A stretch of 64,000 nt of DNA from AG41 sp035943095 (GTDB taxonomy: Bacteria; Gemmatimonadota; Gemmatimonadetes; Gemmatimonadales; GWC2-71-9): NCBI GenBank assembly GCA_035943095.1, contig DASZCN010000060.1, positions 8,705 to 72,704 of the forward strand, written 5' to 3'. The notes under the pieces were generated by a model, which saw nothing but the letters and a program-made list of their open reading frames with translations, made no database searches and was not told the DNA's origin. Positions 16,219-23,726 of the stretch are shown one piece after another. Both the position numbers and the translations under genes were made by a program. The stretch's first letter is position 1; every line of letters begins with the position of its first letter.

Positions 16219-17292
16219 CGCCTGTGCGTGGGGGGGGGAGCGCGTTATCTTTACCGGCCGCTCGATCACCGTGTCCACTCCACCCGGTCACACACGCTGA
16301 CCTCGCCATCGCCGACGGACCCAGCCACCCGGCGCGCCCGAGTCATTCGCGCCGTTAAGGCGGTGCTTCAAGTCTTCGCGATCGGGGCCGCCGTGTGGGT
16401 GCTGCTCCGCCTGGCACGACCCAACTGGCACGCGATCACCGCCGTGCCGGTCACGATCCACTGGGGCACGCTCGCGCTTGCATCCGTCGTCTGGCTCGGG
16501 TCGTTTACTTTCCTCGTGCAGCTCTGGGCCGCGAGTCTTGCGTGGTGGAACGAGCGCCTGCGGGGCATTGGGGCGCTCCGGATGTTCGTCCTGAGCAATC
16601 TGGCGCGTTACATCCCTGGTGCGATCTGGCAGTTCACCGGGCTCGCACTCTTCGCGATAGAGGAGCGCGTATCACCGCTCGCCGCCGCGGCGGCTGTGCT
16701 CCTCCAGCAGCTCGTGCTGCTCGCCACGGGGCTCCTCATCGCCCTCGCGTTCGCGCCGGCCATGTTGGGCCCGTTCGCGGCAGCGCTCCCGCTTTGGTTG
16801 CTGCTCACGGTCGTCGCCGCCGGGCTGGGATTGCTCCTGTGGTTATTCCCGGTCGCGCTGCCGGCGCTGCAACCGCGTCTCGAGCGGGTCCTCAAGCGCC
16901 GCCTGCCGCTGCCCAAGCCCCGATCGAGGAGCTTCCTCCGCTACCTGTTGGGCTCCGCGCTCGGATGGGTGGGCTACGGGATCTCGTTTTGGCTGTTTGC
17001 GCGGTCGTTGCTCGGCGACGGGGCCCCCGGCCCGCTCGTCGCGGCCACGGCGTTCGTCACGAGCTATGTCGCAGGAATCATCGCGGTGTTCGCGCCTGGC
17101 GGCATCGTCGTACGCGAGGCCGCCCTGGTCGCGGCGTTGGCCGGCTCCATCGGCGCGGACCGCGCGTTCCTCGTCGCCGTGGGCGCGCGCTTGTGGCTCG
17201 TGACGCTCGAGATCATCGGCGCTCTGGTCCTCATCGCCTCGGGCGCCGGTCGGGGGGTCAATCAGGGCTTCCGCAGCACGAAGACGAACTGA
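16216..17292 (+). CDS. Flippase-like integral membrane protein (LPG synthase TM-domain / UPF0104 type)
   Basis: A multi-pass protein of up to 358 residues with about eight hydrophobic helices, resembling the membrane domain of lysylphosphatidylglycerol synthase/AglD-type proteins (a LARYIPGAIWQF segment and a VFAPGGIVVREAALVAAL segment are typical). Such proteins are thought to move or modify lipid-linked substrates next to glycosyltransferases. The start is uncertain: GTG at 16216 or 16228, before a G9 tract at 16230-16238, gives a hydrophilic lead of about 40 residues, whereas GTG at 16363 would begin right at the first helix. The 3' end overlaps the methyltransferase gene tail to tail by 31 bases. 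Confidence 0.75.
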   Translation: MRLCVGGGARYLYRPLDHRVHSTRSHTLTSPSPTDPATRRARVIRAVKAVLQVFAIGAAVWVLLRLARPNWHAITAVPVTIHWGTLALASVVWLGSFTFLVQLWAASLAWWNERLRGIGALRMFVLSNLARYIPGAIWQFTGLALFAIEERVSPLAAAAAVLLQQLVLLATGLLIALAFAPAMLGPFAAALPLWLLLTVVAAGLGLLLWLFPVALPALQPRLERVLKRRLPLPKPRSRSFLRYLLGSALGWVGYGISFWLFARSLLGDGAPGPLVAATAFVTSYVAGIIAVFAPGGIVVREAALVAALAGSIGADRAFLVAVGARLWLVTLEIIGALVLIASGAGRGVNQGFRSTKTN

Positions 17293-17921
17293 TATCGCAG
17301 CGGCGGCACCAGGGAGACGAGGCGGAGCAGGAGGCGCAGGAGGATCCGCCCGGGTCGAAAATTCTTCAGGATGGCGGGCCCGGAGTCCGTCCGCACGTCG
17401 ACGACCTCAAACCCCGCCGCTCTGAGCACGCGCTCCCACCCGCCTCGCGTCGCGCGGAATTCCAGCGGTTGCTGTGTGCGCACGTAGAAGTTTGGAACCA
17501 CCACCACGGCGAGGCCGCCCGGCCGTAGGACTCGAAACGCCTCATGCAGTCCGCGATGGAGATCGGGGAAGTGCTCGAGCGATCCGAACGAGAAGACCCG
17601 ATCGAACGCGCGATCTCGGAAGGGGAGCGACGTGCCGTCGCCCTGGACCCACCTGGCCCCGGGGGTCGTGCGGTGGGCCAGCGTCAGGGCGCGTCGCGAG
17701 AAGTCCAGGCCGACCGCCAGTTTCCCCCCCCCGCGCGCCAGCGAGAGGCGAGCACCCCAGCCCACGCCCGAGCCGAGGTCGAGGAACGCCGTGCCGGTGA
17801 GCGGCTGGAGCGGGCGCAGCGCCCGCCACACGCGTTCGAGATTCGGATGCTCGACATCCTCGTCGAAATGGTACTCTGCCTCGTAGAATTCGCGCGGGGC
17901 GGGGGGGCCGGGGGGGGTCAT
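17262..17921 (-). CDS. SAM-dependent methyltransferase, type 11 family
   Basis: A 219-residue class I methyltransferase. The SAM-binding glycine loop is FLDLGSGVGWGARL, followed by AVGLDFSRRAL (acidic residue at the end of strand 2), GDGTSLPFRDRAFDRVFSF and HEAFRVLRPGGLAVVVVPN, a standard Methyltransf_11 series. The substrate is unknown; neighbours suggest a glycan or lipid-linked sugar. The ATG at 17921 is followed by Pro/Gly codons made of G7 and G8 tracts (on the plus strand), which makes the N-terminus prone to slippage or sequencing error. The 3' end overlaps the convergent flippase gene. Confidence 0.82.
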   Translation of the reverse strand: MTPPGPPAPREFYEAEYHFDEDVEHPNLERVWRALRPLQPLTGTAFLDLGSGVGWGARLSLARGGGKLAVGLDFSRRALTLAHRTTPGARWVQGDGTSLPFRDRAFDRVFSFGSLEHFPDLHRGLHEAFRVLRPGGLAVVVVPNFYVRTQQPLEFRATRGGWERVLRAAGFEVVDVRTDSGPAILKNFRPGRILLRLLLRLVSLVPPLRYQFVFVLRKP

Positions 17922-18035
17922 GGGCCGCGGAAAGCTAGTGTCGGCGCCCCGCAACGGCCATGCTTGCTCACCTTCCGCCACTCCGAATAGCTTTCGCCGC
18001 CCTCGCTGCCCAACATCGCAACGCAGAGGATAGTC

Positions 18036-20399
18036 TTGGACGAGGCGTGCCAACCCAAGCGACCGACGTTGATAGCCACGGCCGTCTTCATGCTGTGGCC
18101 GTTGCTGCTCTCCCTCCCCATGCTCGCCGGGATGTGGCTCGCGAGCCCCTTGAGCGACCAATACAATGCCAGCGTCCCGTTCCAGGCCTGGAGCGCCGAG
18201 TGGTTCAAACGCAGCGGCCACCTACCGCTCTGGAACCCCGAGCTGTTCGGTGGGCTGCCATTCGTCGCGGCCGGGAGCGGCGACATCTTCTACCCGACCT
18301 GGTTGCTTCGATTCCTCGTGCCCGCCACGACCGCCGGTAACCTGAGCTTTTTCGCCCATTACGTGCTCGCCGGCCTGTTCACGTACCTGCTGCTCCGGCG
18401 TCTGCACGTCGGGTGGATCGGCTCGGTGATCGGCGGTCTGTCCTACGAGCTGTCGGGACTGATCGCGTCCTACCCATCGCCGGGGCATGACGGCAAGCTG
18501 TTCGCTTCCGCGATGCTGCCGCTCATGCTCCTCGGGCTTGTGCTGGCGCTCCGCGACCGACGCTGGGAGGGCTACCCGCTCCTCGGATTGGCGACGGCGC
18601 TGACGCTGCTCGGTCACTTCCAGCTCGCGTACTACTCGCTCATCGTCGCGGGGCTGTTCGCCCTGTACCTCACGGTCGAGGAGGGCGGGACGAGCAGGGG
18701 AGGGGAGCGGGTGCTCCGGCTCGGCACGGCGCTCGCCGCCGTGCTGATCGGATTCGGAGTGGCCGCGATACAGATCCTGCCGTTCTTCGAGTACATCCCG
18801 TTCTCGCCACGCGCTCAGGGTTACCACGGGTTCGAGGGATCCACGTCGTATGCGATTCCCTGGAGTCACGTGCCCGAGTTCTTTATCAAAAACTTCGTGG
18901 GCTCCTCGCCTCAAGGCACGTATTGGGGGACGAATCCCATCAAGCTCCACTCGGAGTATTTGGGCCTACCGGTGGTCGCCCTGGCCGTGCTCGGCGCGAT
19001 CGGGTGGGCGCGGGAGCGGCGGCGGCTCGTGCTCTGGGTGGGTGGCATCGGGCTGCTGTTTCTCCTCATCAGTCTCGGCGCCGCCACTCCCTTCTACAAG
19101 GTGTGGTGGGCACTCATGCCGCTGGTCAAGAAGACTCGCGCCCCGGGAATGGCCTTCTTTGTGGTCGCCCTTGTGACGGCCCTGTTCGCGGGGCTTGGCG
19201 TTGACCGCGTGCGCACCGCCGGACACCCGCGCGCAATGACCGTCGCGTTGATTATCGGCGGCCTCGTTTCGCTGCTCGGCATCACCGGCGCACTCGGCCA
19301 CCTCGCGGAGGGTTTCGCAAGCGGCATCCAGGCCGCGACGGGGCGCGCGGTGGGGGCCGCCGCGACGGCCGACGCGTCCGCGATCCTCTGGGGTGCCGCG
19401 ACGAGCGGACTCGCCCTGGCCGCTGTCGCGCTAGTCCTCGGCTATGGGTCGCACCGTCTCACTCCCCGGCTGCAGGCGCTCGCGCTGGTCCTGATCGTCG
19501 GCACGGACCTCTGGCTCAACGCGCGCCCGTTCTGGAGCTACATGAAGCCGTACGATCGGGACTCGCTGATCGACCTTCTCACCGCGACGCCCGCGCCGTA
19601 CCGAGTGATCGATCTCGGTCCGACGTACCGCGGCTCGGTCCTCGCCACGTTCGACATCCCTCAGGTCTTGGGATACCACGGCAACGAGTTACGATACTAT
19701 GACGAGCTCCTCGGCGGGCAGGGCGAATGGAGGAGCATCGGGTTCCTGCCACTCTGGGACTTGCTGGCGGTTCGCTACGCGATCGCGCCGGCCGAAGCGA
19801 GAAGCATCGACTCGATTCCTGGATTCCGTCGCGTCCTCGACACCGTACCGATCCTGAACGGCGACGGGAGGCGCGCCCGCTTGTTCGAGCGCATCGCGCC
19901 CACGGCGTACGCGCGCGTGGTGCCGGGAGCCGTCAAGGCCGACTCGGCAACGATCATCCCCACGCTCGTCGACCCGCGCATGGACTACTCGCGGATCGTG
20001 ATCTTCAGCAACGATCAGCCGGTGACGCCCGAGCCCCTGAAGCAAATGCCCCCACCGAGCCCGGCGCGGGCCGCCGTAAGCGCCTGGGAGCCTGGACGCA
20101 TGACCGTCACCATCGATCCGCCGCCCCCACAAGCGGGCTACCTGCTGATCGCGGAAAACTGGTATCCTGACTGGCGGGCGAGCGTGGACGGCCGACCGTC
20201 TCCGGTGCTGCGAGGCGATTACAGCTTCATCACGGTCCCCGTGCCCGCGGCGGCGCAGCATGTCGAGCTCACGTTCCGCTCCGAGCTGTACGAGCGGGGC
20301 AGGGCGATCACCCTCGTGTCGTTGGCGGTGTTGCTCCTCAGCGTCTTGGTGACGGTGGCCCGCGGCGTGCGCTCCCCCCCCCCGGTTCGACATGGGTGA
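18036..20399 (+). CDS. YfhO-type polytopic membrane glycosyltransferase-like protein
   Basis: A 787-residue membrane protein of the YfhO family, thought to have a GT-C fold and to use polyprenyl-phosphate sugars outside the inner membrane. It shows the family start (LPLWNPELFGGLPFVAAGSG after a first helix), roughly a dozen hydrophobic helices to about residue 480, then a soluble region with YRVIDLGPTYRGSVLATFDI and QVLGYHGNELRYYDELLGG. A beta-rich domain (AENWYPDWRASVDG) and a last helix complete it. The TTG start has AGAGGA 5 bases upstream. The gene ends with a C10 tract and overlaps the next gene, a polyprenol-phosphate sugar synthase, by 8 bases. Confidence 0.85.
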   Translation: MDEACQPKRPTLIATAVFMLWPLLLSLPMLAGMWLASPLSDQYNASVPFQAWSAEWFKRSGHLPLWNPELFGGLPFVAAGSGDIFYPTWLLRFLVPATTAGNLSFFAHYVLAGLFTYLLLRRLHVGWIGSVIGGLSYELSGLIASYPSPGHDGKLFASAMLPLMLLGLVLALRDRRWEGYPLLGLATALTLLGHFQLAYYSLIVAGLFALYLTVEEGGTSRGGERVLRLGTALAAVLIGFGVAAIQILPFFEYIPFSPRAQGYHGFEGSTSYAIPWSHVPEFFIKNFVGSSPQGTYWGTNPIKLHSEYLGLPVVALAVLGAIGWARERRRLVLWVGGIGLLFLLISLGAATPFYKVWWALMPLVKKTRAPGMAFFVVALVTALFAGLGVDRVRTAGHPRAMTVALIIGGLVSLLGITGALGHLAEGFASGIQAATGRAVGAAATADASAILWGAATSGLALAAVALVLGYGSHRLTPRLQALALVLIVGTDLWLNARPFWSYMKPYDRDSLIDLLTATPAPYRVIDLGPTYRGSVLATFDIPQVLGYHGNELRYYDELLGGQGEWRSIGFLPLWDLLAVRYAIAPAEARSIDSIPGFRRVLDTVPILNGDGRRARLFERIAPTAYARVVPGAVKADSATIIPTLVDPRMDYSRIVIFSNDQPVTPEPLKQMPPPSPARAAVSAWEPGRMTVTIDPPPPQAGYLLIAENWYPDWRASVDGRPSPVLRGDYSFITVPVPAAAQHVELTFRSELYERGRAITLVSLAVLLLSVLVTVARGVRSPPPVRHG

Positions 20400-21114
20400 G
20401 CGCGCCCTGGTGGTCGTTCCCACCTACAACGAAGTGGGGAACATCCCGCACCTCGTGCCCCAGGTGCTGGCCCAGGATACGCGTCTCGAAATCCTCGTGG
20501 TCGACGACGATTCCCCGGACGGCACAGGGCGGCTGGCTGAGGCCCTGGCGGCCAAGGAGCCCCGCCTGCACGTCCTGCACCGGGACGGCAAGCTGGGGCT
20601 CGGAACGGCCTACCTGACCGGATTCCGCTGGGCGCTCGAGCGGGGGTACGACTATATCTTCGAGATGGATGCCGACTTTTCACACGACCCCGTGCACCTA
20701 AAGGACTTTCTGAGCACGATTTGCCAGGCCGACCTCGTGCTCGGGTCGCGCTATCTGAACGGAAAGGTGACGGTCGTCAACTGGCCGATGGGGCGCCTGG
20801 TGCTATCGTATTGTGCCAACATTTACGCCCGCTGGCTGACTGGGCTCCGGATCTGGGACTTGACCGGGGGGTTCAAGTGCTTTCGTAGGACCGTGCTCGA
20901 AGCGATCGACCTGTCACGGGTCCGCTCGAACGGGTACGCCTTTCAGATCGAAATGAGTGTGAGAGCATGGCGCAAAGGGTTCACGCTGAAGGAAATCCCG
21001 ATCGTGTTCGTCGACCGAACCGAGGGGCAAAGCAAGATGAATCGGGCGATCGTCCGGGAAGCGGTATGGATGGTACCGCGGCTCAGGCTAATGGCCTGGT
21101 TCGGCCGCATCTAG
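20392..21114 (+). CDS. Polyprenol-phosphate mannose synthase-like GT2
   Basis: A 240-residue family 2 glycosyltransferase that closely follows the DPM1/Ppm1 pattern: VVVPTYNEVGNIPHL, the metal/nucleotide site VVDDDSPDGTG, FEMDADFSHDP, the acceptor-loop segment GGFKCFRR and EIPIVFVDRTEGQSKM. It has no membrane helix. Such enzymes transfer mannose or a similar sugar from a nucleotide donor to polyprenyl phosphate at the cytoplasmic face. Its ATG lies within the end of the YfhO-type gene, so the donor maker and the likely donor user are translationally linked. The sugar is not determined by sequence. Confidence 0.88.
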   Translation: MGERALVVVPTYNEVGNIPHLVPQVLAQDTRLEILVVDDDSPDGTGRLAEALAAKEPRLHVLHRDGKLGLGTAYLTGFRWALERGYDYIFEMDADFSHDPVHLKDFLSTICQADLVLGSRYLNGKVTVVNWPMGRLVLSYCANIYARWLTGLRIWDLTGGFKCFRRTVLEAIDLSRVRSNGYAFQIEMSVRAWRKGFTLKEIPIVFVDRTEGQSKMNRAIVREAVWMVPRLRLMAWFGRI

Positions 21115-21947
21115 TCGGTACGACGATCTACAAAATGACGGGGTCGGGGAACGACTTCGTCATGGTGGATGCACGCCACACGCCTCCGAGCGACTGGTCG
21201 CCTCAGGACATCCGGGCGGTGTGCGCCCGCGGGACCGGCGTCGGCGCCGACGGCCTCGTGTTCGTAGGACCCGGATCCGCGCAGGACACCGTGCGCATGA
21301 TCTATTTCAACTCAGACGGCTCGCGTGCCGCGATGTGCGGGAATGCGGCCCTGTGCAGCACCCGCCTCGCTGCGCGCCTGGGGCTCGCGCGCGCACTACA
21401 CATGACCCTCGAGACGGACGCGGGCACGTACGTCAGCCGGTGCGACGGAGAACACCACGAAGAGCGCGCCGAGCTGCATCTCGCGCCGGTCACGAAACCG
21501 ACGCCGGTCGAGGGACTCGCGAGTGCCCCCGGCGAGCGCAACGTCGTGTTGGGAACCGTCGGGGTGCCTCATCTGGTCGTCTTGGTGGACGACGTGGACC
21601 AGGTCGACGTGATCGTCCGCGGCAAGGCGCTCCGGTCCGACCGGGCGCTCGGACCCGCCGGCGCGAATGTCAACTTCATCTCAGCCGGACCCGCCCGCCG
21701 GGCGTCGGAATGGCGCATGCGCACTTACGAACGCGGCATCGAGGACGAGACCCTGGCGTGCGGAACCGGGGCCGTAGCGGCGGCGTGCGCCCTGGCGGAA
21801 TGGGGCATGGCGCAAGCGCCGTTGACGTTCTGGACGCGGAGCGGCAGACGCCTCGAGGTCCGCCTGCGGAAGGCATCCGCCGACGTTTATGACGACGTGT
21901 GGCTAGGCGGGGAGGCTCGGCTCGTTGTACGGGGTGTGATTAACTGA
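21066..21947 (+). CDS. dapF: Diaminopimelate epimerase
   Basis: DapF converts LL- to meso-diaminopimelate for lysine and peptidoglycan. The N-terminal core starts KMTGSGNDFVMVD. The two catalytic cysteines stand in MCGNAALC and ACGTGAVAAA, and the substrate segment YERGIEDETLACG is intact. The best in-frame start is the ATG at 21066, inside the end of the preceding glycosyltransferase gene (49-base overlap), giving 293 residues; the family fold itself begins about 22 residues later. A possible short start nearer the core is not obvious. Meso-DAP production fits a Gram-negative wall. Confidence 0.92.
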   Translation: MDGTAAQANGLVRPHLVGTTIYKMTGSGNDFVMVDARHTPPSDWSPQDIRAVCARGTGVGADGLVFVGPGSAQDTVRMIYFNSDGSRAAMCGNAALCSTRLAARLGLARALHMTLETDAGTYVSRCDGEHHEERAELHLAPVTKPTPVEGLASAPGERNVVLGTVGVPHLVVLVDDVDQVDVIVRGKALRSDRALGPAGANVNFISAGPARRASEWRMRTYERGIEDETLACGTGAVAAACALAEWGMAQAPLTFWTRSGRRLEVRLRKASADVYDDVWLGGEARLVVRGVIN

Positions 21948-22023
21948 GGTGCTTCTCCACATTCCTATGCCATTCAGCTTAACATAACATATCTTATACG
22001 AAGTATCACAAGGCAAAAGGGCG

Positions 22024-22689
22024 CTATTTTGGCCCGCTCGACCGTCCCTTCGTCAGCTCCCCTATCCTCACTTTTGCCTCCCCAGCGGCGCTCGTCGAGT
22101 CCAGTTTCGCAGCGATGGTCTGGTACGCCGCCAGCGCCTTGGTGGTGTCGCCGGCCGCTAACCACGCGCGCCCTGCGTCGGACAGGAACTGCGCCCGGAG
22201 GAACGGATACGGAGCGTCGTCGGCCGCGGACTGGTACGCTCCGGCGGCATCCTTGGGGCGCGCCGCGTTCTCGTACGCAGCCCCGAGCAGCCCGTAGGCC
22301 TGGGATTGGAACTGTCGGTCGGCCTTGGGTGCGTACCGCTGCAGGACGTCGATCGCCTGTTGCGTCTGACCCTGGGCGAGCCGCACCTGTGCGAGCAGGA
22401 TAATGCCCTCGTCCGCCGCGCGGGTCCCCGAATAATTCTCCACCACTTGCGACAACACGCTCGCGGCGAACGGATAGTTCTTCGTTTCGAGGGCCAGGCG
22501 ACCCTGCTCGAGCTGCCGGCTAGCGCTCTTCTCCGCCGTTCGCGACGACAGCAGGCTCCACCCGAAGAGTCCCGCGGCTACGAGGAGCCCGAAGCCCGCG
22601 TACGCCGACCACCGCCGGTGGGCCTTGAGCCACTCGACGACCCCAGCCCACGCTGTCGAACCCTCCGCCGCCGTTACCGTCGTTGCCAT
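22024..22689 (-). CDS. Membrane-anchored TPR protein, YfgM-like
   Basis: A 221-residue protein with one membrane helix (about residues 28-48, AYAGFGLLVAAGLFGWSLL) and a periplasmic-side TPR region (EQGRLALETKNYPFAASVL, QTQQAIDVLQRYAPKADRQF, DTTKALAAYQTIAAKLDS). The arrangement resembles YfgM, an ancillary SecYEG/BamB-associated TPR protein, but similarity here is by layout and not proven by motif. The ATG at 22689 is chosen because upstream in-frame sequence comes from the palindromic repeat. It is the last gene of the minus-strand run and lies after tRNA-Arg. Confidence 0.7.
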   Translation of the reverse strand: MATTVTAAEGSTAWAGVVEWLKAHRRWSAYAGFGLLVAAGLFGWSLLSSRTAEKSASRQLEQGRLALETKNYPFAASVLSQVVENYSGTRAADEGIILLAQVRLAQGQTQQAIDVLQRYAPKADRQFQSQAYGLLGAAYENAARPKDAAGAYQSAADDAPYPFLRAQFLSDAGRAWLAAGDTTKALAAYQTIAAKLDSTSAAGEAKVRIGELTKGRSSGPK

Positions 22690-22700
22690 GTGCCCCTTCG

Positions 22701-22790
22701 GGAGGTCGTGGAGGTCGAGGTTGGGGAGGTTGAAGGAGGTTGGGGAGGACCTCCCCCGACCTCCACCAACTTCCAGAACCTCCCAAACCT
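22701..22790. repeat. Long imperfect palindrome built from GGAGGT units
   Basis: A purine-rich left part made of repeated GGAGGT/GAGGTTGG units (22701-22748) is mirrored by a pyrimidine-rich right part (22751-22790). Pairing 22717-22747 with 22751-22782 gives about 25 base pairs with a few bulges and a loop of only about 3 bases. It lies between tRNA-Arg and the TPR gene and would be transcribed as a strong hairpin. No T-run follows either arm, so it does not look like a standard intrinsic terminator. It overlaps no gene I can support. Confidence 0.7.
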
Positions 22791-22799
22791 GCTTTAGTG

Positions 22800-22873
22800 C
22801 GCCCCTGGGGTGACTCGAACACCCGGCCAACGGTTTAGGAAACCGCTGCTCTATCCACCTGAGCTACAGGGGC
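22800..22873 (-). tRNA. tRNA-Arg (anticodon CCT)
   Basis: A full cloverleaf reads on the minus strand: acceptor GCCCCTG paired with CAGGGGC, D arm GCTC/GAGC, an anticodon stem GCGGT/ACCGT with loop TTCCTAA and a T arm GGGTG-TTCGAGT-CACCC. The anticodon CCT occupies 22837-22839 and decodes AGG. The 3' CCA is not encoded (GCAC follows the acceptor stem). It starts 22 bases after the apt stop in the same direction, so it may be co-transcribed with apt. Confidence 0.95.
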
Positions 22874-22895
22874 TAAGCTCAGTAACTTAGCGACT

Positions 22896-23432
22896 TTACG
22901 CGTAGTGCAGCAAGGCCTCGATCCGCTCGTCCTTAAGCCGCTTTCGACCCTTCAGAAAGTCGAGCTCGATGAGAAACGTGAACCCGACGACGTGCGCGCC
23001 GTGGTTCCGCACCAATCTGGCCGCCGCCTCCGCCGTCCCGCCGGTCGCGAGTACGTCGTCCACGATCAAGACCCGATCTTGTCCACCCACTGCGTCACGG
23101 TGCATTTCGAGGGCATCCGTGCCGTATTCTAGCGCGTACTCGACCCTCCCGCGCGCCGCAGGCAGCTTGCCGGGTTTCCGAATCGGCACGAGGCCCGCTT
23201 CGATCGCCAGCGCGATCGGGGCGCCCAACAGAAACCCGCGCGATTCGATCGAAACGACGCGCGTGACTCGGGACGTGCGGAACGGCGCCGCCATGAGATC
23301 GACGGCGCGACGGAACAACGCCGGGTCGAGCAGGAGCGGCGTGATGTCCTTGAACAGAACCCCCGGTTTCGGAAAATCCGGGACGTCCCGGATGGCTCCG
23401 TAGATCTCGTCGACCGCGCTCGCTTGGGTCAC
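22896..23432 (-). CDS. apt: Adenine phosphoribosyltransferase
   Basis: Apt salvages adenine with PRPP to give AMP. The 178-residue protein has the family landmarks: IYGAIRDVPDFPKPGVLFKD at the start, IESRGFLLGAPIA, the RKPGKLP loop and the PRPP-binding motif VLIVDDVLATGGTA with its two acidic residues. Length is normal. It is followed on the same strand by tRNA-Arg and preceded by acyP with a 14-base gap. No regulatory feature is evident. Confidence 0.96.
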   Translation of the reverse strand: MTQASAVDEIYGAIRDVPDFPKPGVLFKDITPLLLDPALFRRAVDLMAAPFRTSRVTRVVSIESRGFLLGAPIALAIEAGLVPIRKPGKLPAARGRVEYALEYGTDALEMHRDAVGGQDRVLIVDDVLATGGTAEAAARLVRNHGAHVVGFTFLIELDFLKGRKRLKDERIEALLHYA

Positions 23433-23446
23433 CGACGGCCCCCCAA

Positions 23447-23719
23447 CTACCTGATGTCAAAGTTCTTCGGAAGCGTCTCTTCATGTGGAAAGTCACTTGC
23501 GTCCACACGCTCGACCTGTGCGGCCGCAGGTCCGCGGGCGAGTGCCTGCGCGAGTTGGGCCAGGGCCGCGCCCGACCCGGCGGCAACCACTTCCACAGAG
23601 CCGTCGTGGAGGTTGCGCGCGAAGCCGCGGAGGTGGAGCGGTTCGGCCTGCCGCAGGACAAACCAGCGGAAACCCACACCCTGCACGCGCCCGCGGATTA
23701 GGAAGCGCTTGGCGGCCAT
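23447..23719 (-). CDS. acyP: Acylphosphatase
   Basis: A 90-residue acylphosphatase, the small enzyme that hydrolyses carboxyl-phosphate bonds in acyl phosphates. The signature IRGRVQGVGFRWFV near the N-terminus holds the phosphate-binding arginine. The catalytic asparagine sits in GFARNLHDGSVEVVAAG, the second conserved block. Length and order match the family. It lies between dedA and apt in the same operon with short gaps. Confidence 0.95.
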   Translation of the reverse strand: MAAKRFLIRGRVQGVGFRWFVLRQAEPLHLRGFARNLHDGSVEVVAAGSGAALAQLAQALARGPAAAQVERVDASDFPHEETLPKNFDIR

Positions 23720-23726
23720 TCCAGCG

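Noticed and set aside
16216..17921. Phase-variable control of the flippase and methyltransferase genes by G tracts
   Set aside because: Tracts of similar length occur in essential genes such as prfB and lptB, so the tracts alone do not support phase variation.
21983..21995. TTATACGAAGTAT resembling one loxP arm, in an AT-rich gap between dapF and the TPR gene
   Set aside because: Only one arm is similar and no properly spaced inverted copy follows, so it looks like chance. The AT-rich gap may simply be an intergenic end region.
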